Shown here: positions 37,456 through 47,352 of the stretch, in pieces | Layout: each line of letters begins with the position of its first letter | How positions within the stretch are numbered: position 1 is the first letter of the stretch | Source of the DNA: Manihot esculenta | Taxonomy: Eukaryota > Streptophyta > Magnoliopsida > Malpighiales > Euphorbiaceae | NCBI RefSeq assembly: GCF_001659605.2 | Contig: NC_035168.2 | Span: forward strand, 16,050,254 to 16,114,253 | Length of the DNA stretch: 64,000 bases | Direction: 5' to 3' | Translations under genes and position numbers: made by a program | Notes under the pieces: model-generated | The model's database searches: none | What the model saw: the letters and a program-made list of their open reading frames with translations, nothing else | Told to the model about the DNA's origin: nothing

Positions 37456-37621
37456 TTCGGCCGCCGAAACTCACTTTCGGCCGCCGAACATGCATGGACT
37501 TTGGGAGGCACGTTAGGCCCCCGAAAGTCTAAGTGAGGGAAGTGCAGGTTCGGCCGCCGAACCTTATGTTCGGCCGCCGAACATTGCATGGATGCGGAGG
37601 CACATTCGGCCCCCGAATGTG
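37456..37621 (+). promoter_or_regulatory. paired TTCGG-N3-CCGAA dyads upstream of the TATA box
   Basis: TTCGGCCGCCGAA at 37456-37468 and 37476-37488, then at 37549-37561 and 37569-37581: two pairs, each offset by exactly 20 bp. A longer palindrome with CACATTCGG and CCGAATGTG arms is at 37601-37621, 15 bp from the TATA. The same pairing recurs in the other LTRs. They are likely protein-binding sites; some contain the GCCGCC core of ERF-type GCC boxes. Confidence 0.7.
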
Positions 37622-37635
37622 GCCTGGCCAGCCAC

Positions 37636-37643
37636 TATAAAAG
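37636..37643 (+). promoter_or_regulatory. TATA box, 5' LTR of H
   Basis: TATAAAAG within CCACTATAAAAGGG. Transcription would start near 37665-37675. The equivalent in the 3' LTR is at 45344-45351. Confidence 0.8.
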
Positions 37644-37888
37644 GGTCCCCTTGGTCCGCACGGGCGAGCTTTTTCTCTCCCATTGTCGGCCAAGGTGAGT
37701 CTCCACCGTTCCTCCCTCGATCTTGAGTGTTTCCTCTAGATCTTTCATGGTTTTAACAAGTTTTCATCTTGCTTTGAAGTTTTTAAGCTTTTGAATCGAG
37801 TTTTGAGCAAGTTTTGAGCTTGGAGACCCAAGGAGCTAAATCTCTTCCAACTCCAAGTTAGATCGCCTCTACTCTCGATCTTCAAGAG

Positions 37889-38475
37889 GTAAGGGTCGAT
37901 CTTGAACTCTTTTTATGCTTGACACAAGTTTTATGAAGATCTTTGGGGATTAAAGGCATGTTTAGTTCATGTGTAGGTTTATGGGTTTAAGTTGTGATTT
38001 TTGAGCAATGTAGCTTGTTTGTGTGTGAATGAAGTGTTGTAGATGGGGTATATGCATGTTTGAGGCCCCTAGGAACTTGTATGTGTGTTTTAGTTGAGAA
38101 ATATGCATGATTTATGGTTTTGGGAGGCAGGAGGTTCATTCGAACCAAGTTTCTGCCGTTTGGCAGAAACCAGGTTCGGCAGCCGAAGGGAGTTTCGGCC
38201 GCCGAACCCCCCCTTGTGGAGGCAGCTTTCGGCTGCCGAAGGTGCCCCCGAAAAGAGACTTTCGTCTCTGTCTGGCACTTTCGGCCGCCGAAGGTGCCGC
38301 CGAACCTAGCTGAGTTTCGTCTCTGTCTGGGGCTTTCGGCCGCCGAAGGTGCCCTGTTCAGCCATTTCATGCATATTTTCTGTGATGTTTTCATGATGTT
38401 TTAGGGGGTTTTTGGGGGATATATTAGAGTTGTGTTTATATATGTTTGGTCCCTCATTGGAGTCCACCTGTGTAG
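37889..38475 (+). other. putative LTR intron 1
   Basis: Donor-like AAGAG|GTAAGG at 37889 and acceptor-like CACCTGTGTAG|G ending at 38475, 587 nt apart. Both motifs are kept in the LTRs of A, B, C, D, E, F and G. A second dyad cluster (38174-38360) lies inside. Splicing is inferred from the motifs only. Confidence 0.45.
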
Positions 38476-38547
38476 GTTCGGACCCGAGGAACCGAGGACC
38501 CCAGCAGTGAGTGAGCTGCTTCAGTGTCTGGTCAGAGCTAGCCAGAG

Positions 38548-39149
38548 GTGAGTGGAAACAAGCTTAATGTTTTAAATCAAGCAATTAAATGTTTTGAGCA
38601 TGTTTCATGCATCATGATGACATGTAATAGGCTGATTGCATTAGTTCACGAATATGTCGCATTGCATTTTATTTTGTGGTTGTGGGTGAATGCTGTATGA
38701 TCCAATTAGTCCACGAGACTTTATATATGTTATGACAGGAAGACCAGGACCCCATGCTACGGCCTGGCACGAGACTTTATGTATGTATGACAGGAAGACC
38801 AGGACCCCATGCTACGGCCTGGCACGAGACTTTATGTATGTATGACAGGAAGACCAGGACCCCATGCTACGGCCTGGCACGAGGCTTTATATATGTTATG
38901 ACAGGAAGACCAGGACCCCATGCTACGGCCTGGCACGAGACTTTATGTATGTTATGACAGGAAGACCAGGACCCCATGCTACGGCCTGGCACGAGACTAT
39001 GTTGGGACTAATTGGTGACAGGTTCACCCTTGATGTGAATTGTTTGTGATATGATGCATTCCATGAAAGCATGAATTTTAATATAATGTTTTTAGTTTCT
39101 GCTCACTGGGCTTTTAGCTCACCCCTCTCCCCTAACCCCAGGTTTGCAG
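38548..39149 (+). other. putative LTR intron 2
   Basis: Donor-like CAGAG|GTGAGT at 38548 and a pyrimidine-rich acceptor region (CCCCTCTCCCCTAACCCCAG, then TTTGCAG) ending at 39149. It would leave a 72-nt exon (38476-38547) between the two introns. It is conserved in all LTRs; the tandem cassette sits inside. Confidence 0.45.
38734..38998 (+). repeat. tandem repeat cassette in 5' LTR of H (5 x 55-56 bp)
   Basis: Five units starting GACAGGAAGACCAGGACC at 38734, 38789, 38844, 38900 and 38956, each with CTACGGCCTGGCAC. The 3' LTR has the same five at 46454-46718. Confidence 0.93.
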
Positions 39150-39635
39150 GTACGGGATTGATAGAGAAGAAAAGAAGAGAAAAGTCATATGTATGTAATA
39201 GCTAGAGTATGTGGACATGACAAATGATAAGAATGTAATGTAAAGTTTTAAACAGTTATATTTATGTAATTATGTTATTGAGGATAGAGTTGTGCTTGAC
39301 CATAGTATATGTTAATCCCTTGGTATGTACATGATCTTATTTTATGATGTATATGTGAACCAACTCAACACAGGATATATATTGCCCATTGAGGCTTTGA
39401 TGAAATCCCACAGAGGGATTAATGTTTATGTATATGATGAATATAGTGCATGCACAGGTTGAGTTTGGTGGATGAAGAAAAAGAAAAGTTTTTAATTCTT
39501 ATGTATGTTTGTTGATCATGTATGGGATTAAACAGGTAAACAGGATGTATGTAGGCTTGCTACGGGTTCCGGCGGCCTTAAGCCGACCTGAATCCTAGCG
39601 CCGGTAGCGGTCCGGATTTCCGGGGCGTTACAGAG

Positions 39636-39647
39636 TGGTATCAGAGC
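39636..39647 (+). other. primer binding site, element H
   Basis: TGGTATCAGAGC, 3 nt after the 5' LTR, complementary to initiator-Met tRNA. Confidence 0.92.
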
Positions 39648-39811
39648 CCTAGGTTCATATGGTCGGACCTAGAGTGTCGGGCTCATAGATGTTATAGAAG
39701 GTCAAGCACAATAGGCAAAAATCATGTCCACTAGGATAGGATGTGGAGTCCTGTCTTGTATGATTGTATGGTATGCCATGATGTTATGCTATGTGTGTAA
39801 TGTAGCTGATA

Positions 39812-39835
39812 GGTTCATGTTTGCCGACATGAACC
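39812..39835 (+). promoter_or_regulatory. leader hairpin, element H
   Basis: GGTTCATG (39812-39819) and CATGAACC (39828-39835) with an 8-nt loop, 49 nt before the gag ATG. Candidate packaging or dimerisation signal. Confidence 0.6.
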
Positions 39836-39883
39836 ATTTAATGCTGATGTTTATGTGATGTTTACTGTTTCTCAGAAAACAGG

Positions 39884-42800
39884 ATGAGAGGAACCCGTCG
39901 ATCTGCATGATTGACTGGAATACCACCTCAGGACGAGGGCACTGATGCCCGTCCTTCAACATTGCCTAGGGCAATGTCAAGTAGGTCCAACAGGGACCGA
40001 GCAGTGAGAGACCCTAGAAGGTCTTTAGATCTGGGAAGAAGCAGATCAGTCAGAGGAACAGTGCAGGGAGGTATGTCAGAAGATATGGGGGATCAGATGG
40101 ATGTTGATCAAAGGAGGGATGGCAGTTTGGGCGTCAGTATGTCAGAAGAGGGTATGGGGGAATCCCAAGGAGGCACTCAGGCCTCGGGATTTGTTCAGCC
40201 ACCTCACTATCCGCCCTACACCCAAAATCCCGGGTATTCGATGGGAGGTACATCGGATTACCCTAGTTTTAACCCCTACCCCACACAGATGCCATACCCA
40301 CCATACTACCCACCATATCCACAGTACCCAGTGTACCCACCTCCACCATACTATCCAAATCCAGCAAACCCTACCTCAGGGGATGCTGTACCTCCACCAC
40401 CACCAGCACCTACATGCCCAGATACCCAGATACCTCAGCCTAGCTCATCTGGGGGAAGTAAGGCTAAAATGACAGATTACATGAAGTTGGGTGCTCCCCA
40501 GTTTGAGTCAGGTGATGACCCGTTTGTGTATTTGGAGAAGGTCAAGATGATCACAGAGGAGATTGGGGCCGATGATAGTAGAGCCATTCAGATGGCTGGT
40601 TTCACCTTGAAATGCAAAAAGGCCCGTGAATGGTTCAAAAACTATGTGAAGCCGAGGGTGGATAGCCTATCATGGGAGGAGTTCGCTAATGAATTTGCAG
40701 GATGGGCTTTCCCTGATAGTTCAAGGGAATTGAAGATGATAGAATTCGAGCAGTTGAGGCAAACCGATGACATGAGTGTAGACGAGTATACTGACAGGTT
40801 TATGGAGTTGCTGCCTTTTGCTGGGCAAGACCTTAGCACAGACCAGAAGAAGTCGAGGAGGTATATCATGAAGCTCCATCCCAGGTATTCCTCCTTGGTA
40901 CAGTCAGCAGATAGAGAGAGTTTTCACGCCATAGTAGACATGGCTAGGAGAATGGAGGCTAGTGCCATCGTTCAGGGGACAGTCAAACAGACAGTGGCAC
41001 AAGCTTCTGGTTCTAAAACTCCGGGAGGGGGAAGGTTAGATCCCTCTACCTTGAGTGCAGCAGCTTCAGGCAGTAAGAGATGGGGTAAGCCCAAGGGTAA
41101 GAAGAATAAGTTCTGGAACAAGGTCAAGTCTAGTCTGGGATTTGGCAGTAGTTCTAGTTCTGGGGCAGATAATGCAGCTTGTGCGAAGTGTGGTAGACCA
41201 CACAGGGGTTTATGCCGGTATGGGACGACGACCTGCTACAGATGTGGGCAAGAGGGGCATATGTCATGGCAATGCCCTAAAGCAGTTCCTACGGCACAGA
41301 CACAGCAGACAGCTTCAGGAAGTGTGGCACAGCCAGTAGCTCCAGCTGCTACACAGGCCAGTGGCAGAGGCAGAGGGAGAGGGTCAGCTTCTTCCTCAGC
41401 AGGATTCAGAGGTGAAGGTCCATCAGCTCCAGCCAGGATCTTCACCATGACGCAGCAGGAGGCTAACACATCCAACACCGTGGTGTCAGGTAATCTCATC
41501 ATTGGGTGTTCTGATGTGTATGCATTAATGGACCCGGGTGCATCTCACTCTTTTATTGCACCGAGAGCCGTTCAGAGGTTAGGATTGATGGTCTCTGAGT
41601 TAGAGTGTCCCCTATGGGTCAGTGGACCCAAGTGTGACCCGTCAGTTGCAGAGTCAGTCTGCCAGTGTAGTCCAGTTTTTATAGAGGGAAGATGCTTGTC
41701 CGCCGACCTTGTGGTTCTAGATTTGACAGACTTTGACGTCATTCTAGGGATGGATTGGCTATCTACCCATGGTGCTACCTTGGACTGCAGGGACAAAGTA
41801 GTTAAGTTCAGATGTCAGGATGGGTCAGAGGTCGTCTTCAGAGGAGACAAGAGGGGTACACCTAGAGGTCTAATTTCAGCTCTTCAGGCTCGTAGGTTGC
41901 TTAGGAGGGGATGTCAGGGGTTTCTAGCTCATGTGAGGGAGTTGGATAGTCATGTTAGAGAGCCCGCCTCAGTGCCTGTGGTGAGTGAGTTCTTAGATGT
42001 TTTCCCAGACGAGCTGCCAGGGTTACCACCTGCTAGGGAGATAGAGTTCGAAATTGAGTTAATGCCTGGTACCAGACCGATCTCTATCCCTCCCTACAGG
42101 ATGGCACCAGCCGAGATGAAAGAGTTAAAAGAACAGTTGCAGGAACTGGTAGACAAGGGTTTCATCCGACCGAGTACCTCACCTTGGGGTGCTCCAGTAC
42201 TCCTTGTGAAGAAAAAGGATGGATCCCTCAGGCTTTGTATCGACTACAGGCAGTTGAACAAAGTCACCATCAAGAATAAGTACCCATTGCCAAGGATCGA
42301 CGATCTATTCGACCAGCTAGCAGGAGCGGGTTGTTTCTCCAAAATAGATCTGAGATCGGGGTACCATCAGTTGCGGATCAGGGAAGAGGATGTACCAAAG
42401 ACAGCTTTCAGGACCAGATATGGGCATTTTGAGTTCCTTGTGATGCCGTTCGGGTTAACTAACGCCCCTGCAGCATTCATGGACCTCATGAACAGAATAT
42501 TCAGACCATACCTGGATCACTTCGTTATTGTCTTCATAGATGATATCCTAGTGTATTCCAGGAATGCAGAGGAGCATGCCCATCATCTGAGGATTGTTTT
42601 ACAGACCTTGAGGGAACATGGCTTGTATGCCAAGTTCTCCAAGTGTGAGTTCTGGTTAAGGAGCATATCATTCTTGGGGCATATAGTGTCAGAGAATGGA
42701 ATAGAGGTAGACCCCAAGAAAGTAGAGGCTGTGACTAACTGGCCCAGACCCACCACAGTGACAGAGGTCAGAAGTTTCTTGGGTTTGGCTGGTTATTACA

Positions 42801-44875
42801 GGAGGTTCGTACAGGACTTCTCCAAAATTGCAGCTCCTTTAACCAGATTGACCAGAAAGAATCAGAGGTTCGAGTGGACCGATCGATGTGAAGAAAGCTT
42901 TGAGGAGCTCAAGAAGAGGTTGACTTCAGCACCAGTGTTAGCTCTGCCAACCAGCAATGAGGACTTCACAGTATTCTGTGATGCATCCAGAGTAGGCTTG
43001 GGTTGTGTGTTGATGCAGAATGGTAGGGTGATCGCTTATGCTTCAAGACAGCTAAAGAGGCATGAGATGAATTACCCCACACACGATCTGGAGATGGCAG
43101 CGGTTATCTTTGCCCTCAAGATGTGGAGGCATTACCTCTATGGGGTAAAATGTGAGATCTTCACAGATCATAAGAGCCTGCAGCACATCTTGAGTCAGAG
43201 AGATTTGAACTTGAGGCAGAGGAGATGGGTGGAACTGCTCAGTGACTATGATTGTAAGATACAGTACCATCCGGGTAAGGCTAATGTAGTAGCTGATGCC
43301 TTAAGCCGGAAATCACTTGGCAGTCTATCCCACATCACGGCAGAGAGGAGACCGGTGGTGAAGGAATTTTATAAGCTCATTGAGGAGGGTCTACAGATGG
43401 AGTTGTCTGGTACAGGTGCTTTGATTGCACAGATGAAAGTAACCCCCGTGTTTCTGGAGCAGGTGGCTCAGAAACAGCACGAGGACCCAGAGTTAGTGAA
43501 GATTGCCAGGACTGTTCAGTCAGGCAAAGATAGTGAGTTCAGATTCGATGATAAGGGGATCCTCCGCTATGGGAACAGACTATGTGTACCAGATGACATC
43601 GGGCTTAAAGGAGACATTATGAGAGAGGCTCATAATGCAAGATACAGCATTCACCCTGGAGCCACCAAGATGTATCAAGATCTAAAGAAGGTTTATTGGT
43701 GGCCAGCTATGAAGAGGGAAGTGGCACAATTCGTGTCAGCCTGCGAAATATGTCAGAGGGTGAAGCTGGAACATCAGAAGCCGGCTGGAATGCTTAACCC
43801 GCTACCTATTCCAGAATGGAAATGGGAGAACATAGCTATGGACTTTGTAGTGGGGTTACCGGCAACATCCAACAGACTAGACTCCATATGGGTGATTGTG
43901 GACAGACTCACCAAATCTGCTCACTTCATTCCAGTTAGGAGCAACTACTCTGTGGATAAGTTAGCGCAGGTGTATGTTGAGGAGATTGTCAGACTACATG
44001 GGGTTCCGGTATCTATAGTGTCAGATAGAGGGCCCCAGTTTACCTCCAGGTTTTGGCGGAGTCTGCAGAGTGCTATGGGTACTAGGTTGGATTTTAGCAC
44101 TGCCTTCCATCCACAGACAGACGGACAGTCAGAGAGGACCATCCAGACCATAGAAGATATGCTCAGAATGTGTGTGCTAGATTTTGGCGGTTCTTGGAAG
44201 CAACATCTACCTTTGGTGGAGTTTGCCTACAATAACAGCTATCATGCTAGCATAGGGATGGCTCCATATGAAGCTTTGTATGGGAGGAAGTGCAGGTCAC
44301 CCGTTTGCTGGGAAGAGGTTGGAGAGAGGTCCTTAGCAGGGCCTGAGCTTGTTGAGATCACCAGCAGGGTGGTGCCCATTATCAGAGAAAGGATAAAGAC
44401 TGCCACCAGCAGGCAGAAAAGTTATGCAGACATCCGCAGGAAACAGGTAGAGTTTCAGGAGGGGGATCTAGTATTGCTCAAGGTGTCTCCGATGAAAGGG
44501 GTGGTTCGATTTGGTAAGAAGGGTAAGCTAGCTCCGCGGTACATTGGACCCTTTGAAGTCCTGCAAAGGATTGGGAATGTATCGTACAAGCTGGACTTGC
44601 CTGCTTCTATGGAGAGAATCCATCCGGTTTTCCATGTTTCCATGTTGAGGAAGTTCGTGTCAGATCCGGGCAAGGTTCTTAGCGAGCCTGATGTGGAGAT
44701 CCAAGAGGATCTCACTTATGTTGAACAGCCAGTGCGGATTCTTGACACTCAGATCAGAAAGTTGAGGAACAAGGAAATCCCGATGGTGAAAGTCCTTTGG
44801 AACCACCACAATTTGGAAGAATGCACTTGGGAGACCCGGGAGTCCATGCTCCAGCAGTACCCCCACCTCTTCTAA
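39884..44875 (+). CDS. gag-pol: gag-pol polyprotein, element H (stop at codon 9, then 1654 codons open)
   Basis: The conserved gag start is the ATG at 39884 (MRGTRRSA), but codon 9 is TGA (39908-39910) where A, B and D have CGA, a single C-to-T change. From 39911 the same frame stays open for 1654 codons to 44875. The next in-frame ATG, at about 39974 (MSSRSNRD), is a possible restart. Domains, counting from 39884: Pro/Tyr-rich segment, gag core, zinc knuckle [14 protein letters not shown] near 450, protease DPGASHSF near 550, RT with FIDDILVYS near 885, RNase H (FCDASR) near 1030, integrase zinc domain near 1249, catalytic D (MDFVVG), D (VSDRG) and E (QSERTI) near 1320-1418, and a chromodomain from about 1614, ending [11 protein letters not shown]. 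This is the best-preserved pol in the window. Whether enough gag is made after the stop cannot be judged here. Confidence 0.95.
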
Positions 44876-44950
44876 GGTTAGTTGAGATGTGTTCCATGTG
44901 CTATATGTGTGTATGTTATGTTTGTTTCGCTATGCATGTACTAGTTGAGG

Positions 44951-44970
44951 AACATTCGGGGACGAATGTT
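44951..44970 (+). promoter_or_regulatory. hairpin upstream of polypurine tract, element H
   Basis: AACATTCG-GGGA-CGAATGTT, a perfect 8-bp stem with a 4-nt loop, 3 nt before the purine run. It is shared with E, F and G. Confidence 0.65.
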
Positions 44971-44973
44971 CTT

Positions 44974-44986
44974 AAGGGGGGGAGAA
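44974..44986 (+). other. polypurine tract, element H
   Basis: AAGGGGGGGAGAA abutting the 3' LTR, the plus-strand primer. Confidence 0.92.
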
Positions 44987-47352
44987 TGTAATACCCGGCT
45001 AGACTCCGGTATCGGAATTCCTACCGTCCGGTGGAATTTGGGTGTCGGAAACCTCTAGAAGGGTAAAAGCATGTTTTTATAAAATGTTTTCATGTATTTT
45101 AATGTTTTAAGTATGATTTTAAATAAGTTTTTTGCATGAAAATTCTTTAAGGAAAAACCCAGGTTCGGCCGCCGAAACTCACTTTCGGCCGCCGAACATG
45201 CATGGACTTTGGGAGGCACGTTAGGCCCCCGAAAGTCTAAGTGAGGGAAGTGCAGGTTCGGCCGCCGAACCTTATGTTCGGCCGCCGAACATTGCATGGA
45301 TGCGGAGGCACATTCGGCCCCCGAACGTGGCCTGGCCAGCCACTATAAAAGGGTCCCCTTGGTCCGCACGGGCGAGCTTTTTCTCTCCCATTGTCGGCCA
45401 AGGTGAGTCTCCACCGTTCCTCCCTCGATCTTGAGTGTTTCCTCTAGATCTTTCATGGTTTTAACAAGTTTTCATCTTGCTTTGAAGTTTTTAAGCTTTT
45501 GAATCGAGTTTTGAGCAAGTTTTGAGCTTGGAGACCCAAGGAGCTAAATCTCTTCCAACTCCAAGTTAGATCGCCTCTACTCTCGATCTTCAAGAGGTAA
45601 GGGTCGATCTTGAACTCTTTTTATGCTTGACACAAGTTTTATGAAGATCTTTGGGGATTAAAGGCATGTTTAGTTCATGTGTAGGTTTATGGGTTTAAGT
45701 TGTGATTTTTGAGCAATGTAGCTTGTTTGTGTGTGAATGAAGTGTTGTAGATGGGGTATATGCATGTTTGAGGCCCCTAGGAACTTGTATGTGTGTTTTA
45801 GTTGAGAAATATGCATGATTTATGGTTTTGGGAGGCAGGAGGTTCATTCGAACCAAGTTTCTGCCGTTTGGCAGAAACCAGGTTCGGCAGCCGAAGGGAG
45901 TTTCGGCCGCCGAACCCCCCCTTGTGGAGGCAGCTTTCGGCTGCCGAAGGTGCCCCCGAAAAGAGACTTTCGTCTCTGTCTGGCACTTTCGGCCGCCGAA
46001 GGTGCTGCCGAACCTAGCTGAGTTTCGTCTCTGTCTGGGGCTTTCGGCCGCCGAAGGTGCCGCCGAAGGTGCCCTGTTCAGCCATTTCATGCATATTTTC
46101 TGTGATGTTTTCATGATGTTTTAGGGGGTTTTTGGGGGATATATTAGAGTTGTGTTTATATATGTTTGGTCCCTCATTGGAGTCCACCTGTGTAGGTTCG
46201 GACCCGAGGAACCGAGGACCCCAGCAGTGAGTGAGCTGCTTCAGTGTCTGGTCAGAGCTAGCCAGAGGTGAGTGGAAACAAGCTTAATGTTTTAAATCAA
46301 GCAATTAAATGTTTTGAGCATGTTTCATGCATCATGATGACATGTAATAGGCTGATTGCATTAGTTCACGAATATGTCGCATTGCATTTTATTTTGTGGT
46401 TGTGGGTGAATGCTGTATGATCCAATTAGTCCACGAGACTTTATATATGTTATGACAGGAAGACCAGGACCCCATGCTACGGCCTGGCACGAGACTTTAT
46501 GTATGTATGACAGGAAGACCAGGACCCCATGCTACGGCCTGGCACGAGACTTTATGTATGTATGACAGGAAGACCAGGACCCCATGCTACGGCCTGGCAC
46601 GAGGCTTTATATATGTTATGACAGGAAGACCAGGACCCCATGCTACGGCCTGGCACGAGACTTTATGTATGTTATGACAGGAAGACCAGGACCCCATGCT
46701 ACGGCCTGGCACGAGACTATGTTGGGACTAATTGGTGACAGGTTCACCCTTGATGTGAATTGTTTGTGATATGATGCATTCCATGAAAGCATGAATTTTA
46801 ATATAATGTTTTTAGTTTCTGCTCACTGGGCTTTTAGCTCACCCCTCTCCCCTAACCCCAGGTTTGCAGGTACGGGATTGATAGAGAAGAAAAGAAGAGA
46901 AAAGTCATATGTATGTAATAGCTAGAGTATGTGGACATGACAAATGATAAGAATGTAATGTAAAGTTTTGAACAGTTATATTTATGTAATTATGTTATTG
47001 AGGATAGAGTTGTGCTTGACCATAGTATATGTTAATCCCTTGGTATGTACATGATCTTATTTTATGATGTATATGTGAACCAACTCAACACAGGATATAT
47101 ATTGCCCATTGAGGCTTTGATGAAATCCCACAGAGGGATTAATGTTTATGTATATGATGAATATAGTGCATGCACAGGTTGAGTTTGGTGGATGAAGAAA
47201 AAGAAAAGTTTTTAATTCTTATGTATGTTTGTTGATCATGTATGGGATTAAACAGGTAAACAGGATGTATGTAGGCTTGCTACGGGTTCCGGCGGCCTTA
47301 AGCCGACCTGAATCCTAGCGCCGGTAGCGGTCCGGATTTCCGGGGCGTTACA
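44987..47352 (+). repeat. 3' LTR of element H (2366 bp)
   Basis: Nearly identical to 37279-39632; the length difference is one 12-bp insertion near 46060. It contains the same TATA (45344-45351), dyads, splice-like motifs and tandem array. Confidence 0.97.
46454..46718 (+). repeat. tandem repeat cassette in 3' LTR of H (5 units)
   Basis: Same five 55-56-bp units as in the 5' LTR. Confidence 0.93.

Larger units (their letters stand above)
37279..39632 (+). repeat. 5' LTR of element H (2354 bp)
   Basis: TGTAATACCCGGC...GGGGCGTTACA. U3 holds the dyads and TATA; further down are two putative introns and a five-unit tandem array. It aligns fully with 44987-47352. Confidence 0.97.
37279..47352 (+). 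mobile_element. Element H: full-length young chromovirus
   Basis: A complete 10.07-kb element: 5' LTR 37279-39632, primer site, leader hairpin, gag-pol, polypurine tract, 3' LTR 44987-47352. By eye the LTRs differ by three substitutions and one 12-bp indel (a CCGAAGGTGCCG-type duplication present only in the 3' LTR). This is the most recent insertion by LTR comparison. The flanking pentamers TTTGT (37274-37278) and TTTTC (47353-47357) do not match, so no target duplication is visible. Confidence 0.95.

Noticed and set aside
38734..38998. Regular direct repeats resembling a CRISPR array
   Set aside because: The units are contiguous tandem repeats without unique spacers, inside a plant LTR, and the same array is in the other LTR.
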